Assembly (NCBI RefSeq): GCF_000517105.1 | Contig: NZ_KI912148.1 | Location: 366,518-430,517 of the forward strand | Source: Fischerella sp. PCC 9605 | GTDB taxonomy: Bacteria; Cyanobacteriota; Cyanobacteriia; Cyanobacteriales; Nostocaceae | Direction of reading: 5' to 3' | Length of the DNA stretch: 64,000 nucleotides | Shown: positions 45,730 to 53,852 of the stretch, one piece after another | Position numbering within the stretch: the first letter of the stretch is position 1 | Layout: every line of letters begins with the position of its first letter | The notes under the pieces: model-generated | Databases searched by the model: none | What the model was told of the DNA's origin: nothing | Seen by the model: only the letters and a program-made list of their open reading frames with translations | Position numbers and translations under genes: made by a program

Positions 45730-46164
45730 ATGAAAATCAAAATTTTGATAAGTGGTGTGCTTGCCTTTACCGTGAGTTTAGTTACAAGCACTGGTATCAA
45801 AGCTCAGACTCCCAAAAAGGCTAGCACGTACCAAGTTGGTCCTTGGCAACCTGTGGCACGATTTGCGAACTATCAAAGTTTTGTAAAAGTCAAAATATTA
45901 AATAAAACAACATCTTCTCTACAGTACAGTTTAACAGGTGGGGATGCGTTGAATGCAGAAATCCCTGTAGGAGGTAGTGCCACACTTACCACTAATTCTC
46001 TTCCTACTTATGTGTTGATTTATGCTACGCAGCAGGATGTTGCATTGAAGTACGACGTAGCAGCAAAAGGTAATTCTGCTACTGTTACAATCCGGCAATC
46101 AAACACAGATCCTGGAGATACTACACTAAATTTGCATGAAAGCGGAGCAATTTACGTATACTAG
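45730..46164 (+). CDS. Small secreted beta-rich protein, unknown function
   Basis: 144 residues with a clear Sec signal peptide (MKIKILISGVLAFTVSLVTSTGIKAQ, likely cleavage after IKA). The mature part is rich in Val/Thr/Ser and alternating hydrophobic residues (FVKVKILNKTTSSLQYSLTGG, TYVLIYATQQDVALKYDVAAKG, SATVTIRQSN), suggesting an immunoglobulin- or jelly-roll-like beta domain. No Cys residues and no known motif. GAAGGAATGATAC precedes ATG 45730. I do not recognise the family. Confidence 0.72.
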   Translation: MKIKILISGVLAFTVSLVTSTGIKAQTPKKASTYQVGPWQPVARFANYQSFVKVKILNKTTSSLQYSLTGGDALNAEIPVGGSATLTTNSLPTYVLIYATQQDVALKYDVAAKGNSATVTIRQSNTDPGDTTLNLHESGAIYVY

Positions 46165-47141
46165 TTTTCCTCTAATTCTCCCATATCTGCACGCTTTGTA
46201 TTCATCCAAACGGCAGACAATTTATCTGCATCTACTTCCTTTTTATCCCCTTCCTCAGTATTTTTAAACAGCATTGTAAAAGCACCTGCTCCTAATCCAT
46301 ATTGGGGAAACATTCGATAACAAGGCATTGTAGTTAAATGAGATTGATAGTCTCTTAAATGACTAATTTTTACTGGTTGAAATTGAGGAAACTTTTTTAA
46401 GAGCCATTCACCAACTTCTTCATTTTCTTCAGGAGAATATGTACAAGTCATATAAGCAAGATAGCCTTGTGGTGAAACGATACGGGCAGAGTTTGCTAGG
46501 ATACGTTTTTGACGATTCGCACTTTTATTAATAGCACTGGGATGAAAACATCCTGGTGCTTTTTCACCTTTAGCAAGTAAAGATTGCCCAGTACAAGGCG
46601 CATCTACGATCGCTAAATCGCTGGATGAAGGTATACTTTCTGCAAAAATACTAGAGTCTTTACTCGTAACGATAGAGGGGCTAATATGGCAACGCTTCAA
46701 ATTAGAAATTAGCATACCTAGGCGTTTACCAATCACTTCATTACTAATTAACAATTTTGGTTGCAAAAGTTTCCAGGCTAAAATACTCTTTCCACCTGGT
46801 GCGGCGCACATATCAAAAACTAGCTCTACATGCTGAGTAATTTTTAGCAAAACTGAAGCCGCAAATACAGAAGAAAAATCTAAACAATATAAATATCCTT
46901 GCTCATGGAGTGGATGTTGACCCGGTTTTTCTCCCAAAGATAAACGGTCTATAAAAGAGGGTTGCCAAAATGTGGGCGTTTCCACTAAAAATGGCGAAAC
47001 TTCTAATTTATCTTGACACCAAATTACACATGGATAAAAAGGTTTGGGATTAATTAAAGCTTCCACAAACTTTTCTTGGTCATCCAAGTTTTGAAATAGA
47101 CGTTTGCTAAGTTTAAGTAATAATTTTGAAGGTGTTTCCAT
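46161..47141 (-). CDS. RsmB/NSUN-type RNA m5C methyltransferase
   Basis: SAM-dependent cytosine-5 RNA methyltransferase of the NOL1/NOP2/Sun group; substrate rRNA or tRNA not determined. The SAM site FDMCAAPGGKSILAWKLL lies near 128-145. The two catalytic Cys motifs are present: DAPCTGQSLLAKGEKAPGCFHP (motif IV, about 192-213) and MTCTYSPEENEEV (motif VI, near 249-261). The protein lacks the N-terminal NusB-like domain of RsmB. Start ATG at 47141. It converges on the secreted-protein gene with a 4-bp overlap. Confidence 0.88.
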   Translation of the reverse strand: METPSKLLLKLSKRLFQNLDDQEKFVEALINPKPFYPCVIWCQDKLEVSPFLVETPTFWQPSFIDRLSLGEKPGQHPLHEQGYLYCLDFSSVFAASVLLKITQHVELVFDMCAAPGGKSILAWKLLQPKLLISNEVIGKRLGMLISNLKRCHISPSIVTSKDSSIFAESIPSSSDLAIVDAPCTGQSLLAKGEKAPGCFHPSAINKSANRQKRILANSARIVSPQGYLAYMTCTYSPEENEEVGEWLLKKFPQFQPVKISHLRDYQSHLTTMPCYRMFPQYGLGAGAFTMLFKNTEEGDKKEVDADKLSAVWMNTKRADMGELEEN

Positions 47142-47576
47142 AAAATTTTGCTAATAACTTTATAGTAATCAAAGGCAGGGTAATGCTTGAAACTTCCGGT
47201 GGCAAACTGATGCTGAAAAATACCAGCATAAATGGCATCATAATTCTCTGGCTTAAAGGCAGTTTTATTTTAAGTAACTTAACTAACTTGCAACTTTACA
47301 CGCCACACATAGATCGAGCGTTGACCTGTTGCTCAGTACTTTGTACTTTACTGCTGCTGGGGCGGCGAGGATTTTATGTAGTTTTTAATACTTAACTTCA
47401 TTCGTATTTGATACACTAACCATGACCTCCTTATTCTGATACCGCTTCATATTTCTCCACAATTTTTCTAAAAACCGTTAAACTTCATTGCAAACTAAGA
47501 AGACGAGTAAGACAACGTGATAAGTTTTGATAATGTAAATCAATTAACGTGGAATTAACTAAGGAAGGAGAACACG

Positions 47577-47786
47577 GTGGCAATGGAATCAAATGTTTTG
47601 AAGCCTACAGGTGCAGTCCTGGAAGAAGATTTCAGTGAATATGTTGCCCACCTCCAAGTGCACATGGCTTTGCAAGCTCGCAATCTGGTTCCAACCCTGA
47701 AGCAGACACAGGCGGATAGCCGAGAAGAATTACTCCATCAAACCCAAGCCAATTTTGAAAAACTAATTTCTCGCCGAGCTATTTAA
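47577..47786 (+). CDS. Small conserved hypothetical protein (69 aa)
   Basis: Short acidic helical protein, MESNVLKPTGAVLEEDFSEYVAHLQVHMALQARNL and on to EELLHQTQANFEKLISRRAI. No family recognised. It is supported by a strong Shine-Dalgarno GGAAGGAG six bases before GTG 47577, better spaced than for ATG 47583. Composition is coding-like. Preceded by about 180 bases of leader after the 47.3-kb gap, which otherwise holds nothing clear. Confidence 0.6.
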   Translation: MAMESNVLKPTGAVLEEDFSEYVAHLQVHMALQARNLVPTLKQTQADSREELLHQTQANFEKLISRRAI

Positions 47787-47984
47787 CCTAAATCTATACA
47801 AATCTTAAATAAAATTTAAATAAAATTACAGCAGAGCTTGTTGAGTCCAGGCTAATGTAGTCATCAGCAAGTCTGCTTTTTTAATATTGAGTTGTGAAAA
47901 TCACTCTTTTGGATCAATAAGGAAGGAGTAGAAAGCCGTTAATATTAATGCAGCAGTACCTCTGTTCCTGTTATTTAAGGCTGA

Positions 47985-49247
47985 ATGGCGGCTCGAATGA
48001 AAATGACTTCTTTACTTCAGAGAAATCTTAGCATTGTCATCCGACCAATCCAATACCGGGATTTGGATGGGATTGAACGTCTAGCTCAAGATTCATTCGC
48101 AGCCAAAACCAGAAAGGGAGCCGATTTTGCCATGCGGCAGATGCAATGGCTACGCCGCTGGTATGGGTTGCTGAAATTTTTAAGCTGGTTTCCTAACCCG
48201 TTACAGCATATTTTCTGTGGTTATGTAGCAGAACAGGGACGAATACTTCTGGGAATCGTCCAAGTGTCACCATTCAACCGCACACGCAGTACTTGGCGTG
48301 TGGATCGCGTGTTTTTGGAGCGTGCTGCCGACAAACAAGGTATTGGATCGCAGCTTTTACGCTACTGCTTTGAATCAATTCTAGAAGCTCGCACTTGGAT
48401 ACTGGAAGTAAATGTCAATGATACAGAAGCACTGGCACTGTATCGGCAAAATGGCTTTCAGCGCCTAGCTGAAATGACCTATTGGGAAATTAAACCAGAA
48501 CTACTGGCTGAATTGGCACAATCACAGCCAGATTTACCCAATTTGCTGCCAGTAAGCAACGCTGATGCCCAGTTGCTATATCAACTAGATACGGCATCAA
48601 TGCCACCTCTAGTACGCCAGGTGTTCGATCGCCAAACCCATGATTTCAAAACCAGTTTGTTTGGTGCTTTAGTTGATGCTGTCAAGCAATGGGTTACTAA
48701 AACAGAAGTAGTGAGTGGTTACGTATTTGAACCTCAACGTAAAGCAGCGATCGGCTATTTTCAAATTTCGCTAGACCGCAAAGGTGAAGAACCACATATA
48801 GCAACGCTGATTGTTCACCCAGCATATACTTGGCTGTATCCAGAGTTGCTAACTCAACTTGCTCGCATTGCCCAAGATTTTCCTGAGCAACCCTTGCAAC
48901 TAGCTTCAGCAGACTATCAACCAGAGGGGGAAGAGTATTTGGAGCAAATTGGTGCAAATCGAATAGAGCACACTCTGATCATGTCTCGATCAGTGTGGCA
49001 TAAGATACGAGAGTCTAAATTTGTCTCTTTAGAAGGAATTCAGTTACCAGAGGTGTTGCAAGGTCTGCAACCAGCGCGCAAACCCATACCGGGTGGAATG
49101 TCATGGCTACCACCAAATCAGCCAACTTCCCCAGACAGAACAGTACAACCAAATCCATCAAAAGAAACTATTTCCTTTTCTTGCAAAAACTCTCACCTGG
49201 AAGCACGTTGTCAGCCTGAGTCAGCTGATGCACAGCAGCAGGAGTAG
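47985..49247 (+). CDS. GNAT family N-acetyltransferase, two-domain
   Basis: 420-residue protein. The N-terminal GNAT domain has LSIVIRPIQYRDLDGIERLAQDSF (about 15-38), STWRVDRVFLERAADKQGIGSQLLRYCFE (about 104-132, with the acetyl-CoA-binding Q-x-x-G-x-G region) and WILEVNVNDTEALALYRQNGFQRLAEM. A second, more divergent acetyltransferase-like module (VVSGYVFEPQRKAAIGYFQISLDRKG, PHIATLIVHPAYTWLYPELLTQL) covers about 230-345. The last 60 residues are Pro/Ser/Gln-rich. Substrate unknown. Several close ATG codons (47985, 47997, 48003) could serve as start. The gene lies upstream of ruvX. Confidence 0.78.
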   Translation: MAARMKMTSLLQRNLSIVIRPIQYRDLDGIERLAQDSFAAKTRKGADFAMRQMQWLRRWYGLLKFLSWFPNPLQHIFCGYVAEQGRILLGIVQVSPFNRTRSTWRVDRVFLERAADKQGIGSQLLRYCFESILEARTWILEVNVNDTEALALYRQNGFQRLAEMTYWEIKPELLAELAQSQPDLPNLLPVSNADAQLLYQLDTASMPPLVRQVFDRQTHDFKTSLFGALVDAVKQWVTKTEVVSGYVFEPQRKAAIGYFQISLDRKGEEPHIATLIVHPAYTWLYPELLTQLARIAQDFPEQPLQLASADYQPEGEEYLEQIGANRIEHTLIMSRSVWHKIRESKFVSLEGIQLPEVLQGLQPARKPIPGGMSWLPPNQPTSPDRTVQPNPSKETISFSCKNSHLEARCQPESADAQQQE

Positions 49248-49308
49248 TCAAGTGGCTATTAATAAAGTAAGAGAGGGAGAATGGGAGAGTAGGGACAATA
49301 TTGAGGCA

Positions 49309-49420
49309 AAGGGCAAAGGGCAAAGGGCAAGGGGCAAGGGGCATAGAAAAGATCCAATGTCCAATTCCCAATGCCCAATTCCAAATGCCCAATGCCCAAT
49401 GCCCAATTCCCAATCTCCTA
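49309..49420. repeat. GGGCAAA and CCCAATG repeats that form the 5' end of ruvX
   Basis: AAAGGGCAAAGGGC units (49309-49340) precede TCCCAATGCCCAATT units (49360-49415). The second block encodes [18 protein letters not shown] at the RuvX N-terminus. Confidence 0.85.
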
Positions 49421-49875
49421 CTCCTAAGTGTGTCTCCGCTTTAGGATTGGATGTCGGTCGCAAGCGTATTGGTGTGGCAGGGTGCGATCGCACTGGTTTG
49501 ATTGCCACTGGTATTACCACTGTTGAACGCACATCTTTTCAACAGGATGTGGAGCAAATACAACAGCTGGTTAACGAACGAGAAGTACAAGTTTTGGTTA
49601 TTGGTTTACCCTATTCAATGGACGGTTCTCTGGGGTTTCAGGCAAAGCAAGTGCAAAAATTTGCCACGCGATTGGGTAAGGTTCTCAATCTGCCTGTGGA
49701 GTATGTGGATGAGCGATTAACGTCTTTTCAAGCAGAACAATTACTCATTGCTGAAAACCGTTCTCCATCACGCCATAAAGCTTTAATTGACCGCAAGGCA
49801 GCAGCTTTAATTTTGCAACAATGGCTAGATGCGCGGCGAATTAGCTTAAAATCCACAGAAGTACCTGCTGAGTAA
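49357..49875 (+). CDS. ruvX: Putative Holliday junction resolvase RuvX/YqgF
   Basis: RNase-H-fold nuclease of the YqgF family, involved in rRNA maturation or Holliday junction resolution. The core has [24 protein letters not shown] (catalytic Asp in GLDVG), [26 protein letters not shown] (Pro-rich loop near 95-120) and [17 protein letters not shown], followed by [19 protein letters not shown]. Every residue before VSALGLDVG is encoded by CCCAATG/CCAATTC repeats, so the starting Met (49357, 49375 or 49399) is supplied by repeat DNA and its position is uncertain. The open frame continues upstream into the GNAT gene but is unlikely to be used. Confidence 0.88.
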   Translation: MSNSQCPIPNAQCPMPNSQSPTPKCVSALGLDVGRKRIGVAGCDRTGLIATGITTVERTSFQQDVEQIQQLVNEREVQVLVIGLPYSMDGSLGFQAKQVQKFATRLGKVLNLPVEYVDERLTSFQAEQLLIAENRSPSRHKALIDRKAAALILQQWLDARRISLKSTEVPAE

Positions 49876-49993
49876 CTATACGTTATCGCATGATATCCTG
49901 AGTTCTATTAGTCAGCAGAGGTGGAAAAGGGTTAAAGGTTCAAGGGAAAAGGAAATCAAAAAGTTTCTTTAACCCTGCCCTCTAATCCCCAAC

Positions 49994-50034
49994 GCCAGTT
50001 GTTACAAAGAGGTAAACTCCAAGGGCACACTGGC
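49994..50034. repeat. 41-base GCCAG...ACTGGC interspersed repeat
   Basis: GCCAGTTGTTACAAAG to GGGCACACTGGC, an imperfect inverted repeat. A neighbouring block CCTACAGAAAGCCGCC to GGCGTCTACGGG (50050-50083) belongs to the GGGAAGCC/GCGTCTACG family. Related copies: 22769, 51159, 63834. The intergenic stretch 49876-50192 contains nothing else recognised. Confidence 0.7.
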
Positions 50035-50192
50035 TGCCTAACACATGCCACCCTACAGAAAGCCGCCCAAAAGGCGTCTACGGGAATCTACAAGGATGCA
50101 CTGGCTTCTACGTAGAGTTCTGAATTCCTCTTACTCTTTTATCCTTTCCCCTTCCAAAGTAGCTGGTAATTATCAAGTCTCACACCTCGGCT

Positions 50193-50765
50193 ATGTTTTC
50201 TTCTCCTTTTTCTAACGAACACGACCGTGAACACGCTGGCACCATCACTTTAACTGATGACAAAGGGCGATCGCTCGAATGTTACATTGAGCATTCGCTT
50301 GAAGTGGATGGACAAGAGTACTTTTTACTTCTTCCTGTTGACTCACCTGTAGAAATATTTGCTTGGCAAGGTGAGGATGAGGAAGAAGAAGCCATTCTTG
50401 TAGAAGATGATGCCACTATTGACCAAATTTTTAGCACCGCCCAAGCTGTGCTATCAGAACAAAACCTATTTCTCAAAAATACAGCCTATGCTTTGACTGT
50501 TGCAGGTGAATTACCGCCAGTCGAGGAGTCAGAACTCTTCACCTTAGAAATCGAAGACGAACAGTCTGATTTAGAACCAGAACAATTACAACTACTAACT
50601 AGCTTCTACTACGAAGAGCAAGAGTACGCAATTTATACTCCCCTCGATCCATTGCTGTTTTTTGCACGGATTTCTAAAACTGGCAAACCTGAATTACTGT
50701 CTCCAGAGGAGTTTCGCCAAGTACAACCACTGCTAGAAGAACATCTGTTTAATGAAGTTGAATAA
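50193..50765 (+). CDS. DUF3727-type conserved cyanobacterial protein
   Basis: Very acidic 190-residue soluble protein. The first half has TITLTDDKGRSLECYIEHSLEVDGQEYFLLLPVDSPVEIFAWQ (about 17-59), the DUF1292/DUF3727 pattern, then an acidic run DEEEEAILVEDD. The second half repeats the fold: TSFYYEEQEYAIYTPLDPLLFFARI near 146-170. Found in cyanobacteria and plastid lineages; role not known. ATG 50193. Confidence 0.82.
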   Translation: MFSSPFSNEHDREHAGTITLTDDKGRSLECYIEHSLEVDGQEYFLLLPVDSPVEIFAWQGEDEEEEAILVEDDATIDQIFSTAQAVLSEQNLFLKNTAYALTVAGELPPVEESELFTLEIEDEQSDLEPEQLQLLTSFYYEEQEYAIYTPLDPLLFFARISKTGKPELLSPEEFRQVQPLLEEHLFNEVE

Positions 50766-51226
50766 GATTAAAAATTCAAAATTAAAAATTAAAAAATGAA
50801 AAGTTTTAATTCTTAATTCAGAATTTTTAATTATTATTTAGCAATGGGCGTAATCGCTTGGCAATCTCTTTGCCAAACGTTTACGATCATTGCATGGATT
50901 TAAACATGGTGGAATCTATACAAGCAGATTAGCCCAAGATCAAACTTAGGACGCTAGCAGAAACTCTAGCGAAATTGCTGTTTTGATTTGACAAGTCGAG
51001 AAGCAAAGTTTGATTTTGAGATCGTGGATGACTTGGATTGCAAAACAAACTGCGATGTTAATCACGCATTCAATTGAAGACGAAAATAATAAATAATCTC
51101 TAGTTCAGAGTCAATTGTTAAAAATAGTAACTAAAGTAATAACTCTTGACTATTGAACGGCAGGTGCTACAACGAAGGAAACCTCGAAAGGTGCACTGCC
51201 TCCCCTTGACTCTTGACTATTGACCT
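50766..51226. other. Gap with repeats and a possible ABC-ATPase remnant
   Basis: Starts with AAAATTAAAAATT repeats. On the plus strand a short frame ending at a TAA near 51096 reads QTAMLITHSIEDENNK, which recalls the H-loop of ABC ATPases (LLITHSIEEA) but is too short to be sure. A 42-base interspersed repeat (51159-51200) and TTGACTC units precede the next gene. Confidence 0.4.
51159..51200. repeat. 42-base GGCAGGTGCTACAACG repeat
   Basis: GGCAGGTGCTACAACG to GTGCACTGCC with imperfect inverted ends, just upstream of the YqeG-type gene. A near relative is embedded in the radical SAM gene at 63834-63874. Confidence 0.75.
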
Positions 51227-51778
51227 TTGACTATGCGCTGGAATAAGCTCTTACAGCCTGACTTAATTTTAGAAGGTTCAGTGTTAAACCTTACACCAGA
51301 CATAATCCAACGATATGGGCTGAAGGGGCTAGTGTTGGATGTGGATGAAACCTTAGTACCAATAAAAGTAGTTTCGGCTTCAGTTGAACTGCGACAGTGG
51401 GTACAAGAAATCCGTCAGGTAGCAGCATTGTATTTAGTGAGTAATAACTTAAGTGAAGCCCGAATTGGTGGTATTGCTCGTTCTCTGGACTTGCCTTACT
51501 ATTTGGGTGCAGCCAAACCCTCACGACGCAAAATTAGATCTGCACTGAATGCGATGAATTTGCCAGTACAGCAAGTTGCAATGGTAGGCGATCGCTTGTT
51601 TACTGACGTGTTAGCGGGTAATCGTTTAGGGATGTTTACAATTTTGGTTGAACCGATTGTTCACCCAGATGTTGCTCTCCGTTCCCACCCAGTACGTAAC
51701 CTTGAAGTCTGGGTATCTGAAATTATGGGAGCCTCCATAACTCCCAAAAAACGCAGGTTTACAAACCTTGACAAATAG
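51227..51778 (+). CDS. YqeG-type HAD superfamily (IIIA) phosphatase
   Basis: Haloacid-dehalogenase fold hydrolase related to YqeG and mitochondrial phosphatidylglycerophosphate phosphatase Gep4/PTPMT-like enzymes. Motif I is LVLDVDETLVP (about 35-45), motif II LYLVSNNLSEARIG, the Lys region AAKPSRRKI, and motif III/IV MVGDRLFTDVLAGNRLGM (about 118-135). It starts LLQPDLILEGSVLNLTPDII, typical of the family. The frame opens at 51227 (MTM); ATG 51233 (MRWNK) is equally possible. Phosphatidylglycerophosphate as substrate is an inference. Confidence 0.87.
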   Translation: MTMRWNKLLQPDLILEGSVLNLTPDIIQRYGLKGLVLDVDETLVPIKVVSASVELRQWVQEIRQVAALYLVSNNLSEARIGGIARSLDLPYYLGAAKPSRRKIRSALNAMNLPVQQVAMVGDRLFTDVLAGNRLGMFTILVEPIVHPDVALRSHPVRNLEVWVSEIMGASITPKKRRFTNLDK

Positions 51779-51972
51779 TCAGGAAAGTAAATCTAAAAAA
51801 ATAATTAAAAAACCTTTGTTTCATACAGAAATAGGAGATTATATAAGTATAAATAACATGGGGTCAGCCAAATAAAGACCCTAAACATAGTAAGTGGTTA
51901 TAAACTTGTAAAGCGTCAGCCTAAACTTTTATATATAGGTTGGCGCTTTACATTATTTTAGTTGTTTAACTG

Positions 51973-52155
51973 CTAAGAAATCACTTCAACCCAAGTCACA
52001 TTTTTCACCTCAGCTTTGTTTGCTTGAACTTTAGCTTCAGTCAATATCTGTGGTTCAGGATCTATACCAACCACTTCTTTAAAATACTTGGCAAGTGGAA
52101 GCGTTAACAGTCCCGTACCGCATCCTAAATCAAGCAAACGCCTTGTGTATAGCTA
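51973..52155 (-). pseudogene. Class I SAM methyltransferase remnant (N-terminal motif region)
   Basis: Not seen as a complete frame. On the minus strand, after an in-frame TAG, the sequence reads LYTRRLLDLGCGTGLLTLPLAKYF, then KEVVGIDPEPQILTEAKVQANKAEV, KNVTWVEVIS and a stop codon at 51973-51975. This is the SAM-binding glycine loop and acidic motif of a class I methyltransferase, only about 55 codons long. The upstream part is lost, and a palindromic repeat (52191-52220) lies just beyond the break. No intact homologue is in this window. Confidence 0.75.
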
Positions 52156-52190
52156 TTTTCAGGCGTTGCTGAATTAAAGTATGAATCAAA

Positions 52191-52220
52191 TGTAGAGACG
52201 CGAAATTTCGCGTCTCTACA
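52191..52220. repeat. Perfect 30-bp palindrome, GTAGAGACG family
   Basis: Arms TGTAGAGACGCGAAA and TTTCGCGTCTCTACA are exact reverse complements with no loop. Situated between the methyltransferase remnant and the DUF4079 gene. Confidence 0.92.
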
Positions 52221-52269
52221 AGGGTTTTGGCTAGCTAAAAATGACTAATGACTAATGACCAATGACTAA

Positions 52270-52707
52270 TTAAGGCAAATACTTTTGCACCACACTCCAA
52301 CCAGTTAGGGACACCCAAGCAAAGGCAAAGAATATGGCAATGTTGGCGCCGATGTGGATACGTCTAACCCAAGGTTGTCTAACACGAATTTGTGTAGCAC
52401 TTCCAGCAGACAGCAAAACCAAAATCACAGTGGTTAACCCAGCCCACAGGTGTGGTGAGTGTCCCAAAGAGCCAAAGTGACCGTAAGTACCAATAATACC
52501 AATAAGTAGCAGTAGCAACACCAAGCTGACCATGCAGATGCCAATTATATAGTGGAGAAAGGGCAGCCAATCAGGTTGATCTTGTCGCGAGGTTCTAGCA
52601 CGAAACATCCAAACACCCATTATCGCTAATAGCACATAGGCTACTAGCGACAAACCCATCGACCAAGCCGCTATTCTCCACAACCATAAAAATGAAGGTA
52701 GATTCAT
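52270..52707 (-). CDS. DUF4079-type membrane protein
   Basis: About 145-residue membrane protein with four hydrophobic helices: RIAAWSMGLSLVAYVLLAIMG (about 9-29), LPFLHYIIGICMVSLVLLLLLIGI, LWAGLTTVILVLLSAGSA, and IHIGANIAIFFAFAWVSLTGW. This fits DUF4079, common in cyanobacteria and plastids. The open frame reaches 52839, but the extra N-terminus (LPLPHSPTLPFSHSPTPP) comes from CTCCCACTC repeats. ATG 52707 (MNLPSFLWLW) is the sensible start. Function unknown; a cytochrome-like heme role has been suggested for related proteins but is not shown here. Confidence 0.8.
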   Translation of the reverse strand: MNLPSFLWLWRIAAWSMGLSLVAYVLLAIMGVWMFRARTSRQDQPDWLPFLHYIIGICMVSLVLLLLLIGIIGTYGHFGSLGHSPHLWAGLTTVILVLLSAGSATQIRVRQPWVRRIHIGANIAIFFAFAWVSLTGWSVVQKYLP

Positions 52708-52724
52708 AGTAATGATTGTAGATG

Positions 52725-52835
52725 GGGAGATGGGGAGATGGGGAGATGGGGAGAGTGGAGGAGTGGGAGAGTGGGAGAATGGGAGAGTGGGGGAGTGGGG
52801 GAGTGGAAGAATAACAACCAACAACCAACAACTAA
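52725..52835. repeat. GGGGAGATGG / GAGTGGGAGA repeat upstream of DUF4079 gene
   Basis: GGGGAGATGGGGAGATGG units, then GAGTGGGAGAGTGGG units, then AACCAACAACC units. They sit directly upstream of the likely start codon of the DUF4079 gene and leave an open frame by chance. Confidence 0.85.
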
Positions 52836-52856
52836 CCACTAACCAATAACTATTGA

Positions 52857-52893
52857 CTAAAAATAAAAAAGGGCTGCTAATTTCAGCAACCCT
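52857..52893 (-). terminator. Rho-independent terminator of the DUF1830 gene
   Basis: On the minus strand AGGGTTGCT pairs with AGCAGCCCT (one mismatch) around a 6-base loop and is followed by TTTTTTATTTTT. It lies 19 bases past the stop codon of the DUF1830 gene. A T-run on the other side (52905-52912) makes it look symmetrical. Confidence 0.85.
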
Positions 52894-52911
52894 ATAATTT
52901 AACAGTTTTTT

Positions 52912-53307
52912 TTAATCAAAGGATGTGAAACCAGCAATTGTTAAGGGTTTTGTTGTATCACCGGTTTTTGTCTTAATTTGCTGCACAATTTGCTTGTTAT
53001 GGATATTGTCGCCTATTGGTTCTGAGCTTTTGTCAAACTCATAACTAGTAGGTTCATTGATCGCAAGGCGATCGCAGGGGATTTTATCCGATAGAATTGC
53101 ACTTGCCATCATGCCCGTATGAATCTCAAGTTGAGCTTCACCAGGAGCTTCAAAGGCTAGTCTTTGTCCAGGAAAAACAACCCTTTCAAAGTACCAGTTA
53201 GGAATATTCGAGATGCGAGCCACCTGGATTTTGCTCGTGGCATTCACGTAACAGCAGAGAATCTTTCCCGATTGCTCCGGTGGTAAAGGATCTAATATTT
53301 GAGCCAT
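52912..53307 (-). CDS. DUF1830-type conserved cyanobacterial protein
   Basis: 131-residue soluble protein. The DUF1830 core reads KILCCYVNATSKIQVARISNIPNWYFERVVFPGQRLAFEAPGEAQLEIHTG (about 15-65). The C-terminal part (residues 66-131: LSDKIPCDRLAINEPTSYEF and onward) is less conserved. Function unknown. It is followed by a good terminator and appears to be a single-gene unit. Confidence 0.85.
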   Translation of the reverse strand: MAQILDPLPPEQSGKILCCYVNATSKIQVARISNIPNWYFERVVFPGQRLAFEAPGEAQLEIHTGMMASAILSDKIPCDRLAINEPTSYEFDKSSEPIGDNIHNKQIVQQIKTKTGDTTKPLTIAGFTSFD

Positions 53308-53852
53308 AACTGCTGAGGAGCTTTACGCCACAATTTTATCTTACATTAGCCAAGCTAACATCGGCTGATCCCCAGTTGCTGTAACCCCGACTACCAACTG
53401 AAATTTTCTACATTATTTCTATCTAAAGATAGGTTGTAGTTATGAAATTTTCGTAAAAATCTATGCCTTTTCTGCAATTATACATTATGCATGAACAATT
53501 CAATTCATCATATTTGATCGAGTTTTGCTGCTGTCTTTTTGCTTTCCCTCAGCTTTAAGACCGATTTTTTGTTTTTTGTGTTCTAAGACTTATAAGACTT
53601 ATAGGCACAGAGCATAGCTTCAAGAATAAACTCGATGTTATTGTAAAGTTATGGGTCTATTACTTTCATAAAACACTATTAATGCTATGCATTAGTCGTG
53701 CAAAGCAACATTATCTATTTTCACAGCCACCTGAAGAAAAGGCATTTTTACCAATAATCGTCTTAAATGTCAAGGACGATTGTAATTAAAGACAGAAACC
53801 AAAACCAACTATAAAACCAGATTTTGCTCTCTTACCCCGGAACAACGGCAAG
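53308..53852. other. Intergenic region between divergent genes
   Basis: 545 bases without a supported gene. Contains a short direct repeat AAGACTTAT (53585-53603). No clear promoter motifs or RNA structure were recognised. Confidence 0.5.

Noticed and set aside
47183-47395. 70-codon plus-strand frame
   Set aside because: No conserved features; composition and lack of a ribosome-binding site argue against a gene.
49168-49532. Overlapping minus-strand frames rich in GHWALGI units
   Set aside because: These are translations of GGGCAAA/CCCAATG tandem repeats opposite ruvX.
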